From Microglena sp. YARC (taxonomy: Eukaryota; Chlorophyta; Chlorophyceae; Chlamydomonadales; Chlamydomonadaceae), in assembly GCA_022414725.1 (NCBI GenBank), contig CM039462.1:80290137-80354136 (forward strand): 64,000 nucleotides of DNA. The letters are read 5' to 3'. Each line of letters begins with the position of its first letter. Position 1 is the first letter of the stretch. A model generated the notes under the pieces. The model had not been told where the DNA came from and did not search any database. It was given only the letters and a program-made list of their open reading frames with translations. Positions 30,101 through 38,889 of this stretch are shown here, piece after piece. The translations under genes and the position numbers were made by a program.

Positions 30101-33100
30101 CCCGGCATGGTTGTCATGATGCAGGGTGCTGGCAACCACCCACCATCACCACCTTGACCACCACAAGGTTCCACAACAAATACCACCTCCATCAAACCAT
30201 CGGCACTACCACCATCAACACCATCCTCACCACCAACACCACCAACACCAACACATCAACACCAAGACCATCGTCACCACCAACACTACCAACACCATCA
30301 ACACTAACACAACCCCCAACAGCTTATATGCCGTTGAAATCAGCCTAATCCGTTTCCATCCACCCACTTCAGGCATGCACGCCCAGCCAGGGGGCGGCAT
30401 GGGTCCAGACATGATGGGGGGTCCGGGCGCAGCCCCCCCCCAAAGAATGGGTCCGCCCGGCAGTGGCTTCTCCCACCACATGGGTCAGAGTATGGGTGCC
30501 CCACCCCCGGTCATTGCAGGTCCAGGGGGCAGCCGAGGGGGGCCTCCTGCCGCGCCTGGCCTGAACCCCGGACCCCCACGCACAGCTGGCATGGGCGGTG
30601 GCATGCCCCAGGGCCCCCCTGGGCTAAGGGGCCCCGGCAACAACCCAGGCGCCGCTGCAGGTAGCCAGTCTCTGGTGAATGGTCCAGGAGGTGGTCCAGG
30701 TGGCAATCTCACTACTGCTGGTGGTGTTGGCGGCTACCCACCAGGCGGTCCTGGCCCCCCTGCCGGTGCTGGTAGGAGTGGCTTCTTCACAGGAGCTCCT
30801 GGTCCCCCTGCTAGTGCTGGTGCTGGTAGAAGCGTGTACCCACCAGGGGCATCTGGTCCCCCAGCCAGTGCTGGTGCTGGTAGGAGTGCCTACCCACAAA
30901 CCTACCCTGGGGGTCCTGGTCACTCTGGTGCTCCTGCTGCTGCTGGTCGTGGCTATGCTCAAGGCGGTGGGGGAAGTGGTTGTGGATATCCTCCAGGAGC
31001 TGCCCCTCCCCCTGGTGCTGGTGCTGGTACTGGTCGTGGCTACTCTCAGGGGGGGCCTGTCGGAGGGGGGCCTCCTCCAATGGGGGGGGGGGCCCAGTCA
31101 AGGAGGTCCCACCCCCCCTGGTAGTGGTGGTGGTGGTCTTGCCAGCGTGGCCGGTACTGGTAGCGCCAGCCTGGCGCCTCAACAAGGCCCTCCACCAGGC
31201 GCGCCGCCTCCCCTTTTGTCTCCTGAACATCCCGCTACTCAACCAAGTCCCTCTCCTGTCCACCCGTCTGGTGGCCCGCCCCTCCCAGTGCACACCTCGG
31301 GCGCAGCCCCCCCTGGACTGGGGACCCAAGGAGGCCAGGGGACAGCTGCGGCCACCAAGCTGCAGCAGCTGGCGTCTGGAGGCAGTGGCGGCAACCTGGC
31401 GGCAGCCCTAGCTGGACTGACGCCAAGCCAATTAGCCAGCCTGGCAGGTTTATTAGGTAAGATTGCAGCTTTGGTTTGATTACATGGTCTATCAGACTTC
31501 AGACTGCTCATGATTTGCTTGGCTTGTCTTGGTTCAGTTTGGCTTGCCTTGGTTAGTCTTGGTTCAGTTTGCCTTGGTTTGATCACACATAGTCTATCAG
31601 ACTTCAGAATAATCACCTACAGCTTAAAATAATGTGCAGGTGTACTGTGTAATGTCCAGGTATATATTGTATTATAAGGTTAGAGCCATACCTCAAGCGT
31701 TTAGCTATTAGCTTTGAGAGAGCGTCAAGCTATTAGGTTGGAGCCATACCTGAAGCGTTTAGCTATTGGCTTAGAGAGAGCGTCAAACTATTAGGTTACA
31801 GCCATACCTCGAGCGTTTTAGTAATGATAACGCCTGGTGGGGCGTGGTGTTAAGGGAACCCGTCGTACGCGGGCAGAGAACAGTCTACCACCTCGACTGG
31901 ACAAGCTACCATCGCGGTTGACAACAACCTGCAACGCTAAGGGTGACCGTAGGGGGAATCGAACCCCCTACCCATTGTCGTTAAAGCGATTTGGTGTACC
32001 ACTAGACCAATCGTATCACTGAAACGGGCTCAAGTGTTTGAGTCTTCATCCAATCGATGATGTTATTTTCTTCTGAAATTTGAATTTGAAATTTGCATCG
32101 AAGACGTTCTTTCCTTCTTTTTTCACTTGTTGCCTCACTTGAATTTGAATTTGAATTTCCCTCAGTTGAATTTGTTGCCCTCCCGCAATTCCAAACATAA
32201 GATTGTTTTTAATTTTGATCTTTTGAATTCGAATTCAAAATTTTGCATGCAGCCACGTCCGGGGGCATCTCGGCAGCTTCTGTCGCCCCCAAGGTTCAGC
32301 CATCGCATGACCACCCACCCAGTGGGCCCCCCACAAGCACTACAGGCGGCAGTACACAAGCTGAGCACCCCATTGGCCAGAGTCTGATGGCAGGGTTGAA
32401 GCAAGCCACGCCACCTGGTGACCCTGATCACATGGGTGGGGGGCAGGAGGGCATGGCGGGTAGGGGCCAGCAACCGCGCCTGGATGGTGGGGGGCAGGGA
32501 TGGGGGGCAGGGGCGGGGGGGCAGGATGGGAGAGTGGGAGGGGCAGGGGGATGGCAACAACAACAACAGCAGCAACAGCAGCAGCAGCAATACCAAGGCA
32601 GCATACCCGTTGTATCTGGCGCCCCTCTTTTGGGCAGTGGGCAGCACTCTGGCAGTGGGCTAGTCCCCCCCCCTCCAATGGGCGGGGGGCCAGGGGGGCC
32701 CCCTCTAATGGGCGGAGGGCCAGGAGGGCAACATATGGGCGGTGGGCAATCAATCCAGCACGGAGGAGGGCAGCAGCAAGTGCCTGGCCTAGGTCAGTCC
32801 CTGGGGGGCATGGGTGGAGCTGCGGGTGGCAGTGCTGGTGGCGCAGGTCAAGGATACCAAAACGAGCCCAATGGGCCCCCCGGACCCAGCAGACCCCCTG
32901 GTGGATCCAATGGGCCAAGCTCCAACCAGGGCCAGCACCCTGGTGGGGGACCCCCTGGTGGACCCAATGGGCCAAGCTCCAACCAGGGCCAGCATCCTTC
33001 CTACCAGCCCATGCATATTAAACAAGAAGCGCAACCAGGAGCCAGGCAAGAGGATTCCCGTCACATGCCCATGCATCCTAAACAAGACATGCACCCAGGG

Positions 33101-36100
33101 GCAAGGCAGGAAGATTCGCGCCCCATGCACATGCATCCTATACAAGACATGCACCCAGGGGCAAGGCAAGAAGATTCCCACCACATTCCCATGCATCCTA
33201 AGCAAGACATGCACCCAGGGGCAAGGCAAGAAGATTCGCGCCCCATGCACATGCATCCTAAACAAGACATGCACCCAGGGGCAAGGCAAGAAGATTCCCG
33301 CCACATGCCCATGCATCCTAAACAAGACATGCACCTAGGGGCAAGGCAAGAAGATTCCCGCCACATGCCCATGCATCCTAAACAAGACATGCACCCAGGG
33401 GCAAGGCAAGAGGATTCCCGCCCCATGCCCCCTCCTAGTCTCACGATGCCCAACGTTCCCCCCCACCTACAACCACACATGCAAGGGGCATGGGTGGTGG
33501 TGGGGGGCCATGGGGGGCGAAAGGTGGGATGGGGGGTCCTGGATTCATGGGGCCCCCAGGAAGTAGGCCAATGGATGGGGGGCCTGGATTCGGAGGTCCT
33601 CCTGGGGCTGGGTATGGGGGCTCACCTGGTGAGGGTATTGGCGGACCTAGTGGTATGGGTCCGGGCAGAGATGGGGCATGGCATGGACAAGGAAATATGG
33701 GACCAGGAGGTCAGGGCATGGGGCAAAGCATGGGAGGTATGTACCCTGGGGGCTCCGCCCAACACCCTGGCAATGCAGGACCAGGAGGCGTCCCCATGGG
33801 TGTGGGGGACCAGGGACCTGGAGGAAATTTGGGTCCAGGGGGCAATATGGGTGGGCCTGGTGGAAACATGGGACCTGGCAGGGGGTTCAGCCCGGTAAAC
33901 ATGGGCACTGGGGGAAATATGGGACCAAGAGGCCCACCAGGAAATATGGGGCCTGGAGGCCCACCTGGAGATATGGCCCCCCCGGGCGCTTGGGGGCAGG
34001 GGCAGAACGCTTCGCTTGAAAATGATCCGGACAACCGCGACCAAGGAGTTGGGAGGTATGGACCTATGGTTCCAGCCGGTGGGGGCGGGGGTGGGGGACC
34101 CCTCCCAATCCCAGGCCCCCCCACGGGGGGGAGGGGGAGACAGGGAGGGCAAGGCCCCCCTCCTAGTGCGCAGCCCACCCTGTACGTGGACGGCCTGCCA
34201 ATGGACTTCACCAAGAGGGAGGCAAAACACATCTTCCGCCCCTTTGCAGGCTTCAAGGTGCGTTTTGTTTGTTTCGTTTGAATCTGAATTTGAATTGTTG
34301 CATGTGTTTCCATGTTTTTTGTTTGCCGGAGAGTACTTTTTCCCCTTAGCGACGCGTCGCAAAGCAGTGTTGCATAGGGTAAGAGTATATGACAGAAAGG
34401 GCAGCGCACCACAACAGAAGGGGCAGCGTACTGCTCTGCAAGGTGCAAGAAGGGAAATTAGAGCGTACTGCTGAGCAAGGGGCAAGCAGGGGAGCGATTC
34501 GGTGCAACCCCAGTGCTATGTGCTGCCAGCCAAACCCCGGAGAGCACTAAGCGCGGAGCCTGGGGTGTTCAAGGGGGCATTTATTACTAGGGAACGGCAA
34601 ATCATATGATGTTCACCAAAGACGAGTATGATATCATATGATCTCATACAAACATCATATAGGTTAATATCATATGATCTCATACAAACATCATATAGGT
34701 TAATATCATATGATCTCATACAAACATCATATAGGTTAATATCATATGATATCATACAAACATCATATAGGTTAATATCATATGATCTCATACAAACATC
34801 ATATAGGTTAATATCATATGATATGGCGCCCCAGGCCAAAGTTACCTAGTCAGACCGCCGGCATCATATGATATCATATTGCCGATCCCTATTTATTACT
34901 AGCTTAGCCGGACCCTTGAGTCCCCATGCACAACCAACCAACCAACCCCAAACAATCCCAGACAACCTACCCCAAACAAAAAAGGCTGAGGGGAAAGGCT
35001 GGAGGAAAAAGGCTGAAAGAAAAAGGCTGACAAAAAAAGGCTGACAGTCAAGGCTAAATGAAAATGGCTGACGAAAACTAGTTGCAACAACCCAAAACAT
35101 GACGACGCGTCGCTAAAACAATACAGTGCCAGGAATGTGTGTTGGATTGATTACATGCACCATCTGTCTCAAAAATTGTCGCGTGGGCAGGGTAACTAGC
35201 CAACTATCCAACCAACTATCTGACCAACCAACTTACTGTCTACAGCCACAAACAAATCAGTGCCAGGAAGTTGGATTGGATTGATCTGCGGAGCCCCCCC
35301 TTCTGGGGGGCGGGAGCCCCCATGTTTACCCATTTGTCGGTCCGACCATCCGTCTGACCGCGATGAAGCCTGACACGTCAGCCAACGGTCTCGTAGCCAA
35401 CTCGCTTCCGTTGCCACCTGTTGCTCCGTCGCGATCACTCTCCGCCATTTTTTAGCGTCGCAGGCGACGCTGCATAGAACTTGTTTCATGTATCAACAGC
35501 CTTGAAGCTGCTCACTGTCTGGGCAGGATAACGCAACCAACTAAACTGTCTGCAGGCAGGGTAACCAACCAACTAACCAACCAACTTGCTGTCTGCAGGC
35601 AGGGTAACTAACCGACCAACTTACTGTCTGCAGGTAGGGTAACTAACTAACCGACTAACCAACCAACTTGCTGTCTGCAGGCAGGGTAACCAACCAACTT
35701 GCTGCCTGCAGGCAGGGTAACTAACCAACCAACTTACTGTCTGCAGGTAGGGTAACTAACTAACCAGCTAACCAACCAACCAGCTTGCTGTCTGCAGGCA
35801 AGGTAACGAATTAACCAACTAACCAACCATCTTACTGTCTGCAGGCAGGGTAACAAACCAACCAACTAACCAACCTACTTACTGTCTGCGGGCAAACATG
35901 GGTCAAGTCCCTTTAGCCACAATGGCTTCCCTTACTGTAACGTACATACTTGGGTATAGCCAACACAAATCACTAGGGGTCGGCAATATGATATCATATG
36001 ATATCATGTCATCATATAATATCATATGATGCCGGTGGTCTGACTCGGTAACTTTAGCCTGGGCCATCATATATTCATATGATACGATATAAAATCATAT

Positions 36101-38785
36101 GATTTGTGTATGATAACATATGATATCATACCCGTCTTTGGTCAACATCATATGATTTGCCGTTCCCTACAAATCACTATCCAGCATCGCCTGAGCAAAC
36201 CACCAAACTAACCCTGAGCAAACCACCAACTAACTAACCAGCCAATTCACCATCCAACATCGCCTGAGCAAACCACCAAACTAACTAACCAACCAATTCA
36301 CCATCCAACATCGCCTGAGCAAACCACCAAATTAACTAACCAACCAATTCACCATCCAACATCGCCTGAGCAAACCACCAAACTAACTAACCAACCAATT
36401 CACCATCCAACATCGCCTGAGCAAACCACCAAACTAACTAACCAACCAATTCACCATCCAACATCGCCTGAGCAAACCACCAAACTAACTAACCAACCAA
36501 TTCACCATCCAACATCGCCTGAGCAAACCACCAAACTAACGAACCAACCAATTCACCATCCAACATCGCCTGAGCAAACCACCAAACTAACGAACCAACC
36601 AATTCACCATCCAACATCGCCTGAGCAAACCACCAAACTAACTAACCAACCAATTCACCATCCAACATCGCCTGAGCAAACCACCAAACTAACTAACCAA
36701 CCAATTCACCATCCAACATCGCCTGAGCAAACCACCAAATTAACTAACCAACCAATTCACCATCCAACATCGCACTGAGCAACCACCAAACTAACTAAAC
36801 CAAACCAATTCACCATCCAACATCGCCTGAGCAAACACCAAACTAACTAACCAACCAATTCACCATCCAACATCGCCTGAGCAAACCACCAAACTAACTA
36901 ACCAACCAATTCACCATCCAACATCGCCTGAGCAAACCACCAAACTAACTAACCAACCAATTCACCATCCAACATCGCCTGAGCAAACCACCAAACTAAC
37001 GAACCAACCAATTCACCATCCAACATCGCCTGAGCAAACCACCAAACTAACTAACCAACCAACCAATTCACTATCCAACATCGCCTGAGCAAACCACCAA
37101 ACTAACTATCCAACCGATTCACTATCCAACATCGCTTGATCCAACCACCAAGCTAACTAACCAACCAATTCACCATCCAACATCGCCTGAGCAAACCACC
37201 AAACTAACTAACCAACCAATTCACCATCCAACATCGCCTGAGCAAACCACCAAACTAACTAACCAACCAATTCACCATCCAACATCGCCTGAGCAAACCA
37301 CCAAACTAACTAACCAACCAACCAATTCACCATCCAACATCGCCTGAGCAAACCACCAAACTAACTAACCAACCAACCAATTCACCATCCAACATCGCCT
37401 GAGCAAACCACCAAACTAACTATCCAACCGATTCACTATCCAACATCGCTTGATCCAACCACCAAGCTAACTAACCAACCAATTCACCATCCAACATTGC
37501 CTGAGCAAACCACCAAACTAACTAACCAACCAATTCACCATCCAACATTGCTTGATCCAACCACCAAACTAACTATCCAACCGATTCACTATCCAACAGG
37601 ATTTACGGCGCATGGTTACGGAGTTTTCTGGAAAGATGAAGTGCAAGGTAAGCACATTACTATGGACCGGCATATCGTGTGATGTTGGCATCTATGTTCT
37701 ATCTGAGTGGTGCATCATGTGTGTAGTACATGTGTGGTTCGCCATTTGTGTAGTACATGTGTGGTGCATCATGTGTGTAGTACATGTGTGGTGCATCATG
37801 TAGTATGTACAACGAGGATGTTCTGTCTGTTCAGTCCTCACCTGCACTGCAACCCCCACACCGCCCACCCCTTCCCTCACCCACACACCGCCCCCCCCCC
37901 CCCCTCACCAGGATTCAGTTACACTCCACGCTTAGCTTGTTAATTGAGCCAAGAGCTTCCCGCACCTTCTTACAAGCACTGCACAACCCCTTGCCTGCCC
38001 CCCCCCCCCCCCCTCACCAGGATTCAGTTACACTCCAACGCTTAGCTTGTCAATTGAGCCAAGAGCTTTCCGCACTTTCTTACAAGCACTGCACAACCCT
38101 TGCGGCAAGGCCCTTGGCCATACACTTTTTTGTTTAGTTTTTTTATAGCGATAATTTCGCCAAAACGGGGTCAAAACTAGCAATCGCTATATATAGCAGG
38201 GAAAAAATCCTTGCCCTTGCCTGCCCCCCCCCCCCCCCCCCCCGCCCTCCCTGTTGCAGGGCTTGTCTAGCAACGTGGATAAATGAATTCTGAGTTACAA
38301 ATTGCTTTGTGACTCAGGGTGTTGAATCTATTATGTTGTATATTATCCTCTCAGACTCAACCTTCTAAAGAATTCAGCCCATCAGCACCCAATCCCACCT
38401 CCATCCAATCCCTCATCACCACCCAACACAAAGCCACACAACAAGGCAAAGTTAAACAAATCACATCGCAACACACCACAACAAAACAAACCACATCACA
38501 ATACATCATAACACATAACAACAAAACACATCGTAACACATAACAACTCTTAACAACAAAACGCAACACAACATATTACAATACAACACATCACAACACA
38601 ACACAGCACATCACAACAAAACACATAACAACACATTGCAACACATAACAGCAAAACAAAGCATATCACAGCACAACAAAACATATCGCAACACACACAC
38701 AAAAAAAACATGTGTGCCTTCTCCGCAGATATTTGTGGACTTCGTGGATGTGGACTCTGCATTTGCAGCTATGGAGGCATTAAGG
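27078..38785 (+). CDS. RRM RNA-binding protein with Gly/Pro/Met-rich region (exons A-E)
   Basis: Exons 27078-27159, 30373-31456, 32253-34257, 37600-37647, 38729-38785 join in phases 1, 1, 0, 0. Upstream and downstream exons are missing or unrecognised. The long N-terminal part is low complexity (Gly, Pro, Met, Gln, Ser) with a 20-residue repeat. The RRM starts [20 protein letters not shown] (RNP2 LYVDGL), continues RPFAGFK | [16 protein letters not shown] | [19 protein letters not shown], with RNP1 KIFVDF. It most resembles the RBPMS/couch-potato/plant 'EGLP...R.E..HIFRPF' RRM group, which binds CA-rich RNA. Two single-base homopolymer shifts interrupt the frame (see exons B and C). The final RRM strand should lie beyond the satellite. 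Confidence 0.75.
27160..28325 (+). other. Intron A-B, left part; no gene recognised
   Basis: Contains the donor-adjacent GTACTTCATGGACGTT repeats (27160-27230), stray GCAGCTTCTAGGCAGCTCC words, and at 27594-27655 a weak partial match to the SINE tail ('gtgctcaatgggtattaaggg'). The rest looks single-copy with no coding signal. Confidence 0.45.
28326..30372 (+). repeat. Composite array with copies of the exon B acceptor end
   Basis: Copies of the acceptor and start of exon B ('cactccag|gcatgtaccccc', 'agccagggg..ggcatggt', 'agacatgatgcagggtgc') occur at about 28336, 28446, 29750, 29924 and 30076 before the real one at 30373. Between them are a 60-bp array of ATCACCAACACCATTACC + ATCGCCAGGATCGCCCCCACC (28560-29080, about nine units) and a 123-125-bp array (29085-29740: 'ttgaacgtggtgatatggtt', 'gacacccctccagcttttct', 'gccgttgaacttggcc') of five to six units. 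All may form the intron's pyrimidine/CCA-rich acceptor side. Confidence 0.82.
30373..31456 (+). CDS. RRM gene exon B (Gly/Pro/Ala-rich), one-base shift
   Basis: Acceptor CACTTCAG|GCATGCAC (phase 1), donor TTATTAG|GTAAGA (phase 1). Encodes [18 protein letters not shown], then repeats such as [11 protein letters not shown](V/A)YP, and ends [20 protein letters not shown], a helical segment. At 31082-31092 an 11-G run shifts the frame: the first part runs in one frame to a TAG at 31122, and the rest continues in the next frame ([20 protein letters not shown]). Ten G would restore one open frame, so a homopolymer error is likely. The reading frame is otherwise open for over 360 codons. Confidence 0.65.
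31457..32252 (+). other. Intron B-C
   Basis: Bounded by GTAAGA and TTTGCATGCAG. Contains repeats of 'ttggcttgccttggtta' and 'catggtctatcagacttcag' (31475-31610), three 'gagccatacctcaagcgttt' repeats of about 65 bp (31683-31820), the SINE at 31826-32022 and a short GAATTTGAATTTGAA run (32140-32160). Confidence 0.6.
31826..32022 (-). mobile_element. tRNA-derived SINE, copy 2 (clearest head)
   Basis: The minus strand begins with a tRNA-like head: A box TTGGTCTAGTGGTACACCA, and B box in a perfect GGGGGTTCGATTCCCCC T-arm. The acceptor stem is only partly paired (GTGA/TCAC), so it is not a working tRNA. The body then ends ACGCCCCACCAGGCGTTATC. The family shares body and tail with 12944-13083 and 57184-57350. 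Confidence 0.75.
32253..34257 (+). CDS. RRM gene exon C (repeat region and start of RRM), one-base shift
   Basis: Acceptor TTTGCATGCAG|CCACGTC (phase 1) and donor CTTCAAG|GTGCGT (phase 0). It encodes a Pro/Gly/Gln region with a poly-Gln run (32560-32590), seven tandem 20-residue repeats of the type [19 protein letters not shown] (33004-33430, 60-bp DNA unit), a GGNMGPGG-type region, then [18 protein letters not shown] RRM start near 34170 ([20 protein letters not shown]). The frame changes at the GGGG of 33485-33488; one more G would give [13 protein letters not shown] and one continuous frame. Likely a consensus error; a short intron is the alternative. Confidence 0.72.
34258..34345 (+). other. 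Start of intron C-D
   Basis: After the GTGCGT donor, T-rich sequence with 'tttgaatctgaatttgaatt'. No other feature is seen. Confidence 0.4.
34346..35116. mobile_element. TTAGCGACGCGTCG-ended element with nested MITE
   Basis: Left end TTAGCGACGCGTCGCAAAGC, right end ACGACGCGTCGCTAAAAC: inverted 14-bp ends (the CGACGCGTCG core is itself a palindrome). Interior words GAGCCTGGGGTG..CATT..TACTAG and CTTAGCCGGACCC recall 19120-19190. A MITE (34590-34890) split it. An AAAAAGGCTGA repeat (34985-35060) lies near the right end. Confidence 0.55.
34590..34890 (+). mobile_element. GGGAACGGCAA MITE copy 1, 11-bp target duplication
   Basis: Ends GGGAACGGCAAATCATATG and CATATTGCCGATCCCT, with exact 11-bp duplication ATTTATTACTA (34579-34589, 34891-34901). 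The interior has five 38-bp units ATATCATATGATCTCATACA + AACATCATATAGGTTA, rich in the palindrome ATCATATGAT. 10-11-bp duplications are typical of Mutator-like elements, so MULE-type is the best guess. Confidence 0.8.
35280..35495 (+). repeat. Dispersed element (GGAGCCCCCCTT...CGCCATTTTTTAGCG)
   Basis: Starts 'gcggagccccccc' with GGGGGGCGGGAGCCCCC, and ends CGCCATTTTTTAGCGTCG...GAACTTGTTTC. The same order (GAAGCCCCC, GAGAGCCCCCAG, TCCGCCAATTTTTCTGCGCC, GACTTGTTT) is seen at 56805-57040 and, noisy, at 52715-52980, and its left part at 22070. A dispersed non-coding family. Confidence 0.55.
35495..35930 (+). repeat. CTGTCTGCAGGCAGGGTAACTAACCAACCAACTTA array
   Basis: About nine units of 35-55 bp. 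Each unit carries CTGCAG|GCAGG|GTAAC, that is an AG acceptor-like and a GT donor-like site only five bases apart. Recalls the other splice-like arrays but no parent exon is known. Confidence 0.75.
35976..36168 (-). mobile_element. GGGAACGGCAA MITE copy 2, 11-bp target duplication
   Basis: Opposite orientation to copy 1. Ends GGGGTCGGCAATATG and GATTTGCCGTTCCCT, exact 11-bp duplication ACAAATCACTA (35965-35975, 36169-36179). The interior shares 'gatgccggtggtctgact' and 'cccgtctttggtcaacat'. Both duplications end ACTA, a possible target preference. Confidence 0.82.
36180..37599 (+). repeat. 51-bp array ending in the exon D acceptor
   Basis: About 27 units of 'aattcaccatccaacatcgc' + 'ctgagcaaaccaccaaact' + 'aactaaccaacc'. 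The last unit's 'ttcactatccaaca' continues directly into the acceptor ATCCAACAG|GATTTACGG, so the splice acceptor is the tail of a repeat unit. The final units share the variants CCGATTCACTATCC and CTTGATCCAACC. Units are about 95% identical in the middle. Confidence 0.88.
37600..37647 (+). CDS. RRM gene exon D (48 bp)
   Basis: Sixteen codons, phase 0: [16 protein letters not shown], between acceptor CCAACAG and donor GTAAGC. It supplies RRM strand 2 and the loop before RNP1, matching the position of EVRLVTKESK in plant members of the group. The length and phase are exactly what the flanking RRM pieces require. Confidence 0.72.
37648..38728 (+). repeat. Intron D-E: several simple arrays
   Basis: GTGCATCATGTGTGTAGTAC units (37708-37805), C runs at about 37890-37903, 37998-38013 and 38223-38243, a two-copy segment of about 120 bp ('caccaggattcagttacact', 'cgcttagcttgt') at 37905-38100, and an (ACA)-rich tract 'cacatcacaacaaaacacat' (38430-38700) before the acceptor TTCTCCGCAG. 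Confidence 0.7.
38729..38785 (+). CDS. RRM gene exon E (RNP1)
   Basis: Nineteen codons, phase 0: [19 protein letters not shown], between CTCCGCAG and GTACGTAGG. IFVDF is RNP1 (the basic residue comes from exon D's KCK) and [10 protein letters not shown] is helix 2. The last RRM strand is expected in the next exon, which I could not find. Two copies of the exon end ('ttatggaggcatgaagga', 'ttatggaggcatttgaa') follow at 38823-38870. Confidence 0.75.
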
Positions 38786-38822
38786 GTACGTAGGATTTGC
38801 ATTTTTCCATTTTTGTTTTTTG

Positions 38823-38872
38823 TTATGGAGGCATGAAGGATATTTTTTGTTATGGAGGCATTTGAACCAAAC
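38823..38872 (+). repeat. Exon E donor-end copies
   Basis: TATGGAGGCAT(T/G)AAGG from the exon end is repeated twice after the donor within 'ttttttgttatggaggcat'. A short instance of the donor-side duplication pattern. Confidence 0.65.
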
Positions 38873-38889
38873 GAAACAAACGTGTAAAA

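Noticed and set aside
31938..32022. Functional tRNA gene
   Set aside because: The A box and T-arm are good, but the acceptor stem pairs at only about four positions and the anticodon stem is weak. The sequence continues into a repeated body, so it is a SINE head.
36180..37599. CRISPR-like regular repeat
   Set aside because: Units are head-to-tail with no unique spacers, the DNA is eukaryotic, and no cas genes are present; it is a minisatellite.
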